A stretch of DNA of 64,000 nt from Pseudopyrenochaeta lycopersici (Eukaryota; Ascomycota; Dothideomycetes; Pleosporales; Pseudopyrenochaetaceae). The translations under genes were made by a program, and so were the position numbers. The DNA lies in NCBI GenBank assembly GCA_003313425.1, contig NHZP01000053.1, positions 282,268-346,267 on the forward strand, written 5' to 3'. Positions 44,886 to 54,211 of the stretch are shown in pieces; within the stretch, counting starts at the first letter, position 1, and every line of letters starts with the position of its first letter. The notes below the pieces were generated by a model. The model ran no database searches. It was not told the DNA's origin and was given only the letters and a program-made list of their open reading frames with translations.

Positions 44886-47648
44886 ATGTCGGAACAAGGC
44901 CCCAGTGATCCAAACATTATCAATGACGTTGAGCGAGGAGACGAGAGAGGGCAAGATATGGCAATCAGCGTTAGCTACGACACGGCTACGTCGGGTGAGG
45001 CTCCGGGTTCAGCGACCTTCTCTTTATATGCTGTAATGAAAGAGTTCAACGATCTTATAGAAGATGATCCTATCTTAAACGAATTGTTTCAGCAGCGAAG
45101 ATCCTCGCCGCAGATGGAAGAGTTCAACAAAATGTACGAGATAGTGCTACAAAATCCCGATCTCCTACTCCCCATCACTCATGAGCAATACGATGATATA
45201 ATATCCGCCGTTGCGGATCTTCGGGACATGTGCGAAGAAGATCGCGCAGAACGAGAAAGAGAAGAAGAAGAGAAAGTCCGCAAGAGACGTGTAAAGATTC
45301 AAGAACTGGAAAGGGGCTTTTTAATCCCACCAAGCGAAGACAAAGGAAACGAGATCCCGGAAGATTTGATTCTATGCTTAAAATGTCGAGAAAGTGGGCA
45401 TTCATTTCGCAACTGTACGCGTTCTCTCGAGTTCGACCGTCCGCATGCGACTAAGAATGCCTCATCCATTCCAGCCGTTCTGGCAGCATCGGAAGCAACT
45501 CTTATCCCTCCAAAGCGCATTACGTTGAAGCCTCGCGAACTTGGAGATCCCCTGCTACCTTGTCAGCGATGCCAGATTTTACCAATTTTGGATCTACTGA
45601 CACAGGAAACCTTTCCCAATGACCCAAAGTCTAATAGCGTTGACATGCGTAAGCCAGTGAAGACAACTTCTGGCTTAACCTATATCGAAGGAATGGCAGA
45701 TCATATCTTCACCGATTCCAGTATGCCGGCATACGAAGAGATATCCGGGCTAGAAGCTTTGGTCGGGAACAAAATGACTAGGGCTCCGGGCGTGAGCTCG
45801 ATACTAAAGGTTGACCTTGGTTGGGCTGTTTCAGTGACGTTTCAACAGGACTGCCCACTCTGTGTTGCGATGTTGAATAGCATGCCCGACAACTTATATT
45901 CACGCGAGGCTCATATTGTTCTATGTTCAAATGATAGTAGGGACCGGTACATCCAGGAGTATTCGCGAAGCTTAAAGGCCGGAGGGAAAGCTAGGTGTCT
46001 TTTCGCCCTGGTTAATAATGACCCGGAAATCAACGAAGGGAGCTGGGCATATATGGATCTCGGTCGGATCTCAGATGCTCCTGATGCGATACAACTCGTC
46101 GAACCAACTTTGAACAAGAAGAGTACAGTACTTAGCGGCAGGATAGTGAGGGATAGTGGCATAGACGTCGATCTTGTGAGGCGTTGGGTTTCTCGATGCA
46201 TGGACCACCATAACGAGACCTGTAGACCGCTGAAATCTGATCTTTTGGAGCGCATTCGAGTAATTGATGTGGTCGAACGGAGACTGGTTACTTACATCGA
46301 AGCAGGATATCCAGATTACATAGCACTGAGCTATGTCTGGGGACAGGGTGCGCAGCCAGAGTTTCCAGGAGCATCCGCAATACCACGCTTGCCTGCAACG
46401 CTTGAAGACGCTATAAAGTTTGTTCGCATTCTGGGAACAAGATATATCTGGATTGACTCCATCTGCATCAATCAGCAGGATGCTCGGGATAAGGAAGCAC
46501 AGGTACAGATAATGGATGCAATCTATACGGGAGCTTGGTTGACCGTTGTCGCAATCTCAAGTGATTCCATGAATTCTGGCATACCAAGGGTAGAGAGCTC
46601 GAGCAAGTTTCCGGCTCAAATCCGATGTCACTTTGGAGACAACACCCTTGTCTCTGTGGGCTGCACGCTTCGACAGCAGGTGTCCCGATCACGCTGGGGA
46701 ACGCGGGCTTGGACATATCAAGAAGCATTGCTGTCTCCAAGATGCCTGTACATCGCGAACGAGCAAGTCTATTTCGAATGCAACTCCTCAAGTTCTTGTG
46801 AGACCGTTGAGGATGCGTCATCTCCATTCCACTCTTTGGACTCTGGGAGATACGTTACGCGCATGCGAGCAGGTGCTCACAGCTTGAATTTCAGAAACCC
46901 TTTCATCAAGGCTGAGAGGGAAAGGGACTGGGATAATTTCGAGGATTGGTCAGATGCCTTATATGCTGAACATCCCGGCCAATACCTCGATCACTATGGC
47001 CGCCAATTGAAACAGTACTCGCAACGGAAGATGAGTCGAGATAGTGACTCTCTCAATGCGTTTGGTGGAGTTTTGAAGCTACTTGAATTGTCCTGGTTTC
47101 CGCAGGGTTTCTTTCAAGGTATTCCAATTGAATATCTCTCAACATGCCTTATGTGGGAACACTCAGGCTGGCGAAGAAGGCGTGAGGGGTTTCCAGCATG
47201 GTCTTGGTCCGGTTGGGAAGGCACGTTGAGTCGAGTGCATTGCTTTGATGAACGGTCACATATTCCTCGTCAAGAGCAGAACGAGTGGCAACAACCCATG
47301 TTCAAAGCCTACCGAGCTGTTAGAGGTCAGCTAGAACTAATATTCGTATCCTCGAGTACAGAGAACGCTCAAAACGCTTTGTTCTACACAAGCACCAGTT
47401 TACAGGACGAGCTTGCTAAGCTATCGAGCTTTGCGCAGTCCTTTCCGCCAGGTTATGACAAAGCACTCCCGGAGATACGGCGGATGATGCTTTCGAAGCC
47501 AGACTTGGTACAAGAGGAATTGAATACTCCGATAGGTGAAATCTTCTCCGATTTGGAGGGTTGGACCGTCCCGGAAGCGCTTTCCAGTCAGTCTAAATCC
47601 CGCGAAGGCTACTTCGACCGGAGCCAATTGCCTTACGATCCTTTCTAG
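44886..47648 (+). CDS. HET-domain protein with N-terminal CCHC zinc knuckle
   Basis: Single frame of 920 codons, start ATG at 44886 (TTGAAATGTCGG). Residues about 95-150 are an acidic/basic coiled-coil-like stretch (ERQEEEE type). Residues 164-177 form an exact C-x2-C-x4-H-x4-C knuckle (CLKCRESGHSFRNC). The HET domain starts at residue 479 (IALSYVWGQ), with YIWIDSICINQQD at 520, TVVAISS, and RWGTRAWTYQEALLSPRCL near 600-618. HET domains trigger incompatibility cell death when unlike strains fuse. A nucleic-acid-type knuckle in a HET protein is uncommon in my knowledge. The frame stops with TAG at 47646, but the same frame stays open for 168 codons beyond it (next entry). It is divergent from the NLR-type pseudogene, with 330 bp between them. 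Confidence 0.9.
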   Translation: MSEQGPSDPNIINDVERGDERGQDMAISVSYDTATSGEAPGSATFSLYAVMKEFNDLIEDDPILNELFQQRRSSPQMEEFNKMYEIVLQNPDLLLPITHEQYDDIISAVADLRDMCEEDRAEREREEEEKVRKRRVKIQELERGFLIPPSEDKGNEIPEDLILCLKCRESGHSFRNCTRSLEFDRPHATKNASSIPAVLAASEATLIPPKRITLKPRELGDPLLPCQRCQILPILDLLTQETFPNDPKSNSVDMRKPVKTTSGLTYIEGMADHIFTDSSMPAYEEISGLEALVGNKMTRAPGVSSILKVDLGWAVSVTFQQDCPLCVAMLNSMPDNLYSREAHIVLCSNDSRDRYIQEYSRSLKAGGKARCLFALVNNDPEINEGSWAYMDLGRISDAPDAIQLVEPTLNKKSTVLSGRIVRDSGIDVDLVRRWVSRCMDHHNETCRPLKSDLLERIRVIDVVERRLVTYIEAGYPDYIALSYVWGQGAQPEFPGASAIPRLPATLEDAIKFVRILGTRYIWIDSICINQQDARDKEAQVQIMDAIYTGAWLTVVAISSDSMNSGIPRVESSSKFPAQIRCHFGDNTLVSVGCTLRQQVSRSRWGTRAWTYQEALLSPRCLYIANEQVYFECNSSSSCETVEDASSPFHSLDSGRYVTRMRAGAHSLNFRNPFIKAERERDWDNFEDWSDALYAEHPGQYLDHYGRQLKQYSQRKMSRDSDSLNAFGGVLKLLELSWFPQGFFQGIPIEYLSTCLMWEHSGWRRRREGFPAWSWSGWEGTLSRVHCFDERSHIPRQEQNEWQQPMFKAYRAVRGQLELIFVSSSTENAQNALFYTSTSLQDELAKLSSFAQSFPPGYDKALPEIRRMMLSKPDLVQEELNTPIGEIFSDLEGWTVPEALSSQSKSREGYFDRSQLPYDPF

Positions 47649-48155
47649 GATTTGGCCCAAGCTTCATCCTCAGACAACGACTACCGCCTAGAGCAATTGG
47701 ATGAAGGAGAACGCGTGAACCATCTTTTCGTAGATTGTCTCACCATTACACTGCAAACTGATGTTAAAAGCCCTCGATCCGTAGAGATCGTGGGGATTGA
47801 ATGCGACCTGCGATGGTATTTGAAAGCGCCTCAAGATAGGCTGCTGAATGACAATGGGCAAAGCGACTTTATTGTAATTGCCAGAGACTCTGGTACCCTG
47901 CAACTCCTGATGGTTGACATCGTAGGGAAGATTGCGACAAGAGTTGCTCCTGTAACATTACATATCCCCGCGAAAGCAGCACTGGAGCAGCTGCTTCAAG
48001 ACGGAGAACGCATCACAAAGACAGCGTTGCGCTTTCATAAACTCAAGGTCTTTGATCAAATTGATGGGAAGGCGAATTGGGAGAGCGATGAATTCCACGG
48101 GACCCTGATCGCGAATGGCATGCACCCTCGTCGGAGACGGCTGATTCTAGTATGA
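47649..48155 (+). other. In-frame continuation of the HET gene after a TAG
   Basis: Directly after the TAG the same frame runs for 168 codons with protein-like content: NHLFVDCLTITLQTDVKS, IVGIECDLRWYL, DFIVIARDSGTLQLLMVDI, and a basic end RRRRLILV. Pieces like DFIVIAR followed by LLMVDIVGKIATRV are usual at the C-termini of HET proteins of this class. Either the TAG is a nonsense change (TGG to TAG fits) truncating the protein, or an intron ends here, since CCTTTCTAG is a fair 3' splice site. I found no donor in a fitting phase with a good consensus; GTACAAG at 47507 is the best, and weak. Confidence 0.65.
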
Positions 48156-49217
48156 TCTTGGGACATAATTCAACATTGGAAATGGTCGCTCATGTAGGTG
48201 AAACTTCGCAAAAGATGCCCTTTAACATTCAGCAAACTAAGTTTTTATTCAGGCCGCTACTTCTTAACTGTATAACACTCTCTTGGAAGCGATAGTCGTT
48301 GAAGCAATTGCTGAGGGTTAGGAAATGGCGTACATGTTGAGGCAGTTACCCGCCGAAGCAGATAAGAGTAATTCACCAAAAAAACACCTGACGAGGTAAT
48401 GGAACACGCACGGGAAATAATACCTAAGTGTAGACAGGAAGTCAATGAAGGATAACCACCTTTAGAGTAGTGAGAACCGTTATGTAAGGGATACTCAAAT
48501 ATTAGGAGAAGACCAAACCAACTACGCCGCCGGCATCAGGATCTGTAAGTTTGAACAAATGGGGGCCAAGAGCGACAGCATAATCAGCCCTCTCTTTCCA
48601 TCCATATCTCGTCAAGTTTTCGGGAGCCGCTAGGTTCATAATTTTGGGAATTCCTAACCATAGCCTAAGGGCATCCCGGACGCTAGCTTCTCCTTACCGG
48701 GTATTATAGGAAGCCAACGGCTTGCTATACGTAAATCAAAAGCTAAGTAAGCATCTTGGCAGTACTCCTAAGCCAAATTCAGCTTTCCACAGCGCATGAT
48801 TTCTGGCGACAAATGCAGCCGCTTTTATAGAACATTATCAGGACAAGCGAGATTCCTACGCGCAACATCTATCATGCATGCAGAGTTGTCAAACGCATGG
48901 TGGCTGCAATACCGGCTGATAATTTTTTGTGTATTATAAAGTGAACACCATGCTCCACAGCTACCACAAGATCAAATTAGAGGTCTCACAAATTCCCTTT
49001 CTCCGTTGATTCGTGACCAGCAAAGCAAGCATATAGACAAGGATTGAAACTTTTAATTAACATCATACTGATGATGCTTTATGATCATCCGATTAGAATT
49101 TTAGGTTCGTCTCTGTCAATCATTTTAATACCTAGTCGACCGCCGTGATAGTGTTATCGTAGCCTAGCTACACCTGTGGAAACTCCTGGCGTCACAGGAT
49201 CCGATTAGCTGAATCCT
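48156..49217. other. Intergenic, possible relic
   Basis: A minus-strand piece near 48,700-48,530 reads VRDALRLWLGIPKIMNLAA and GWKERADYAVALGPHLF in one frame, protein-like but unassigned. No complete gene recognised. Confidence 0.35.
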
Positions 49218-50005
49218 TCAAGCCTTGTGAACCTTCTTGTCCGGCACCGAAATCTCATCATCTTCATCGCGAACCCGCTTAATGCCATGGCTGTTGGGAA
49301 TGGAGATCTCGTTTTCATCGTCAACGGACTCTTGGTCTGCTGACGGCGGCTCTAGAGATTGCTCCTTGGAAGGCGTGCGATCAGCAATGGCTTTAAGAGC
49401 TTTAATCAATGGTTTGAGGCACTGCTTCTTGCCCTTGGCATCTTTGAATTCCTCATAGTTGGCGGGAAGGTCACTAAGGACAAGAATGAAGCGGAGAAGT
49501 GCCTTGACGGTGTTGGAATAGGGACTGATGAAACCAGAATTGCTGAGCTTTCCGAACGTCTCGTTTCCTTTGATAGATTTTGTGTTGTAGACTGCACCGT
49601 TTACACCGACATCGTCCGCGATGGTGTAGTACAAGCCCATGTAGATATCTTGGCGCTTGTACTCATTTTTCGCTTCAGCTCTATACGCAGGTCGAAAGAT
49701 GGGGTCATAACCTTGTAGCGGGCCTGTATTGCCAATCTGAAATTTTTGATGTGGCGGAGGGAGCCTTGGGCGTTTCTTGTGATCGAAAGTCTGGTGTTCC
49801 TCAAGCCAAAGCTCTTCCTTTACCTTTCGGCTCTGCCCGGTGATGGTGTATCCAACCTTGACTGCAATATTTTCTTTGCCGTTACGTTGATGTGTACGGA
49901 ACTCGAAGGCATGAGGAGGCTGAAATTTGCCAGTGCATCAGGGCACTTCTCTTTGAGGACCTGAAGGAGCTCCGACTTTGAATACGCCTCGAGTATCTCA
50001 GCCAT
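49218..50005 (-). CDS. Hypothetical protein with acidic, Lys-rich C-terminal tail
   Basis: Best model: exons 49961..50005 and 49218..49919, 248 residues. The main frame, open from about 49,919, reads PPHAFEFRTHQRNGKENIAV, KVGYTITGQSRKVKEELWLE, YKRQDIYMGLYYTIADDVG and so on. Its last 60 residues are Ser/Glu/Asp-rich with a bipartite-like basic motif KRVRDEDDEISVPDKKVHK, possibly nuclear. The ATG at 50005 (MAEILEAYSKSELLQ) lies in another frame. The two join in phase over a 41-base segment with GT...AG ends (donor GTCCTC), which is short and weak, so a frameshift is an equal possibility. No family recognised. Confidence 0.5.
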
Positions 50006-51148
50006 GATTGTTTAGAGGTAGCTACTTTCGAGATGAATATCAAACTCCTGAAGTTGATTGTGGTTGTTTGCTGGTAGGATTGACGCGAACTTGCGAGGTA
50101 TCTTGTAGCTTGATGAGAGAGTAGGGGAAAGATTTGGTATCTGCGAAACAGAGACTAATCGAGCTTAAATCTATGTGGGGAAGCCACTGAGAGCCAGTAA
50201 TGAGATGCTGCAGATATGTAGAGATCCAAGTAAAGGCGAAGTTGGCAGTGAAAGTGAGTGTGAGGTCAACGAAGGGTGAGAGCACAGTACGAGGCGTTTC
50301 ATTAAACGTAAATCCGTCGCTTTTGGTCTGATTTGAAGCCTGACCATGCGACTCATCTCTCACAACAATTCGTGAGGTGAATCGTGTATTGCGGCTGACT
50401 CTTACGCCAAAATCGGCATGATTATGTCCTAGAATTGGCTGTTTTCTAGTAGAGAGACGTATGTAATGTGCAGTGAGAATATTCATCTTACTTGCAACTC
50501 TAGTAGCTAGGCGGCAGCTGTAATAATGAAACTCAGTCCTTTTGGTGTATAGCAAAGCTTGACACAGGACGTAATAATTCACCATGACCAATAGTGAAAG
50601 TCTGCAACCCTGATAATGATCCGATATCATAGACTTAGGGGGCATTGTACTTTCGACATTTTGGCATATTCGAGCACTTCTGATTAGAATAGATTACAAA
50701 TTACTGTCAGCCTGTGGTCGTGGAAAGTCTTTAATTCTCCTCATTTGTCGCAAGAAGCTTCAATTGCACAGGCAGTTATCCCCGACTACGCAATATTCCG
50801 TTAGCCTGCTGAAGGTATGGAGGAAATTCTTTCATACTCATCGATGCTCCGGAATAGAGACGGACAGCGAACTTTGGAGCAATTCGTAGGGCCGTTATCC
50901 TTTGAAAGTTGACGGGTTATTATTCTCGGCGTTGGGCAAGCGTCCAGTGCTATCACTCCCAAGGCATCATTTACAGAGTAGGAGAACTCAATAAATCTTT
51001 CGGTACAAACTCTGGAATTATCGAAAAGCTAAAATTTGTGTCTTTGGAAGATAGGCTCACAAGGCATTCAAATTCTAACTCCAATCCTCCACTGTTTTAA
51101 AAACATGAAATGGCTCCAAAATAGTAAGCTCTACTGATCCTAAATATG
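50006..51148. other. Intergenic, no recognised gene
   Basis: Contains a 201-codon minus frame (50040..50645) with no motif, poor composition for a protein and no clear promoter. I regard it as chance. Nothing else seen. Confidence 0.4.
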
Positions 51149-52771
51149 CTACATCCTTCGACACTCCTTGACCATATGCCCTATCTGTCTGCCTTCAAGA
51201 CAATTATGTTACTAAAGCACAATATCATAGAAGAGAAACTTAACTTACATTTGATGCAACGAACGGGATATCCACACTCTGATACTTTGTGACTATGGTA
51301 AAGACCTGAAAAACTATCGTTAGTTGATCGGAAGAGCCATAGGTAAATTCAGTGAGTGTACATTTACCACAATCGCCTTTACAATGGACCTCCCAGTGTT
51401 TTGTATCCCCACAGTTGAGACAGCGGCCATCTTGGAAGCGAAATTCGATCACCTCTTTCCATGACAGTTCAACTGCTGCAAGCTCATTCATTATTGCTTT
51501 ATGCAAAGCATCATTTTGCTTTCCGCTCCCAATCCGACCTGCGCGTACATGCAAGGTGTCTGCCAACCATTCGCGAAATGCAGCATGTGAGTGTAAGTCA
51601 AGTAGTTTCAGCAAACCAACTACAGAACATTGCCAATCAAGCCCTATGGATCGTTCACGCGCCAGATCCGTAAGCATGACTGCCAAATCATGCTGCTCTG
51701 AAGGGGAAATATCGGCTGGATCGTCTTTGACGTCGTGCATAGTTCGTTGTTCGACTACTTCAGCAGCAGGGATGGTTGGTAAAACGTCTCTCGAATGTGC
51801 AGCTGCTGAGCCAGCTGTATACGCCTGCCACCGCTTATCATTATGAAAGTCGGCATAGCCGATCGAATGGGGCTGAGTATTTCGTGCAACAAGGTGCTCA
51901 TTTCGTGGAAAAGGTACTAACGAAGACTCTATGTTCAGTCAGCAAGGTATGGCTTAGGCAGTGGAATGCTGTTTTAGCTTGGGAAGGACGCACGAGGCAG
52001 ATGCTGCAGATTTGTTACTGCCTGGCCCTGGTGCCGCTTCTGTATCTCCTCTCTCAGTCGCAGCATCGCATGGTCCTCTCCTTCTCCATATATAAGCGAC
52101 AAAAACACCCCAAAGATCCCTAGCAGGCAGTACATCTTGTCTTCCTTCCGCGTCGTTTTGCGTCTCGCCGCCCAAGTCATGCGTGCCTCAACGCTAAACT
52201 CAGCGAGTTTCTGACCTCTCAGCGCGCTGATAGGAATCCCAGTAATCTCGTTTACTTCCTGCTCTAGCGAAACCCTGCTCCCTAGCCGCTTGCCGTTCTG
52301 CGAGAAGAACGTAACGCTGGCTGGCGCTAACAGCTCTTGCAGCGTCCAGCCTCGTGTGAACCACCGGCTGCGTCGAAAAGCCTGTTCCCACGATATGCGG
52401 AAATCTTCAGCTTTAGTGACCTCTTCTGGCACAGAGACGTCTGCTAGGTATACGTAGCACTGTGCCGCACACTGATACCAACGGAACATAGAGTTAATCG
52501 CTGTATTTAGCTCATCGGCCGCGGCCTTGTTGATACAGCAGGTGTCGACCCAGAAGTACGCGAGGCCGTCTATTGCAGCCCGCTCGCCGCAAAAGCGGAT
52601 CTTAGCATAGCCGCGTTTTTCTGTACCTGTTCCTGCCAACAGCTCATTGTATGTAACTTCTTGACCGTCCGTCCATGTATGCGAGAGGATAGCGTACGGA
52701 GGGGCGACGTCATCGCTAAAAGAGATCAGCTCGAAGCCGCTGTCGCCTGGGAGGCACTTAAGAAGGTGCAT
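51149..52771 (-). CDS. HET domain + DUF3597-like module + CCHC zinc knuckles
   Basis: Four exons, 51994..52771, 51368..51928, 51249..51305 and 51149..51192, all phases consistent, give 479 residues. Donors are GTGCGT, GTAAAT and GTAAGT; the first intron has branch GCTGAC before CATAG. Residues 1-250 are a HET domain of the HET-E type (PPYAILSHTW, GYAKIRFCGE, YFWVDTCCINK, SRWFTRGWTLQELLAP, YCLLGIFGV). The linker (SSLVPFPRNEHLVAR) resembles the one that precedes NB-ARC domains in fungal NLRs. Residues about 353-412 resemble DUF3597 (LDWQCSVVGLLKLLDLHSH, KQNDALHKAIMNELA). Then come CCHC knuckles CLNCGDTKHWEVHC (429-442) and CIKCRQIGHMVKEC (463-476), with a Cys/His stretch between. The second knuckle appears only through the last two introns. 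Read as separate frames, it would look like two unrelated genes. Transcript evidence would settle the first junction. Confidence 0.82.
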
Positions 52772-54211
52772 TACTTCAGCATATACTCTCAGGAGATTGC
52801 TGGCTGGCTATATCGCGGGTCGCAGTACTAGTTGGGAGAGGCAAAAGTCGCGGGGCAACTGGAGACGCCCGCGCCGTGTGCACGCATGCAGTACATTAAT
52901 CAGGCTGTCAGCAGGCAACTGATAAGCACTTAATGCCTGCATAGCTACATAGGCGATGGCTAAATGGCTGTGCTTAGCCGTAAACTGCAGGCGCGTGCGG
53001 GTAACGGAAACGCTTGCGCTGCGTATAGCTGATTTGAGCTTTAAGCTTAGACAGGTCAAGCGAAAATTTCGATATGATATATTACACAAATAACTGAGCA
53101 TGCTACTGCAAGTTACTGCATACGAGGAGCAGCTAAAGCGTGATGCTGCAAAACACGTTTTGACATTCCGCCGTCCCCACGATTCCAGAATGCACACTCA
53201 TCACCTCAAATCAGTCTCTAAAGCTTTTGGTCTTGATTTCTGGGTCTAGGCTTCATGTTGATTCTTTCGAATAACCGAAAGAGATGCGCTATCACGAACG
53301 AACAAGGTTAGACGAGTGCAGGGTAGAGAGACTGTAAGCAATAATACGATCAACAGCACGATCTCCGCAACGCCCTGTTCCGTCAGAGGCTATGCTAGGG
53401 GAGCAAAAGCTGCGGAATTGATGCGCATTGGGCTTTCCTATGTACAGACGCGGCGTAAAGAATCTGGAGGCCCAAGAGAAAAGGCATCTCGCCTCACAGT
53501 GTCTGTCCGCGCAGTGAATGACCCTCATATATCTACATTGAGTCCCATTTTGACTTTTTATATAATATCCCCCCTTGGTCACCGGGCACACTCTGTAACC
53601 GGACAAGACTACAATTTAGACACGTTAATTTTTCCCTCGTAAATCTATTAACTTATGACTAGAAAATAATTATATTTTAGCTATTCCCCTTCTAGGAATT
53701 GGCTTACAATAAGAAAATTACTGCAGTTTTAATTGTATTGTTAACCATTCTGTTAAAGACGTCGAGAGTCGCTATAGCAAATCTCCCCCGCTTAATTGCT
53801 GCCGTAAGCCTTTCTACAAACCTAAGGTTATACGATGAAGGGTTTATTAGGAGAGAACGTTATTACACGCTTTAAAGATAATAATCTATCTGAAATAAGT
53901 ATTCCAAGCATAGCCAAGTAGAGAGGAGATTTTTATGGGTAGATGGATCGTTCACCTTTTCTATACTGATTCCATGAGGGTACCCGTATGCACAAGTATT
54001 CGCCTATTTTCAAGGCCGTAAAGCAGGCAAAGCGTAAAGTGTAGAACTTCGAGGCTGATCCAAGGCTGATCCGAGGCTGATCCGAGGCTGACCCAGGGCG
54101 TTCTCAGCCTTGCAGCGTGTGGACTTTAAGTTATCTTAGCAGCAGACTTTATTACGCTGTATTTTCACGCTATAGCCGCTTTCACTTGAAGCTTCGCTTC
54201 TACTTTAAACC
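52772..54211. other. Intergenic, promoter side of two divergent genes
   Basis: Separates the HET-DUF3597 gene (-) and the helical gene (+). Several short frames (up to 129 codons) without motifs. AT-rich from about 53,620 to 53,950. Confidence 0.5.
54051..54094 (+). repeat. Four tandem 11-bp repeats
   Basis: Four copies of GAGGCTGATCC or one-base variants (AAGGCTGATCC, GAGGCTGACCC), about 120 bases before the start of the helical gene. Could be a promoter element, but no known binding site is recognised. Confidence 0.85.

Noticed and set aside
50040..50645. 201-codon minus-strand open frame
   Set aside because: No motif, no signal, odd composition, no splice continuation. Regarded as chance.
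51240..51740. The DUF3597-like frame as a stand-alone 166-residue gene
   Set aside because: The frame is open and protein-like upstream of its ATG to 51928, and in-phase introns join it to the HET exon and to a second zinc knuckle.
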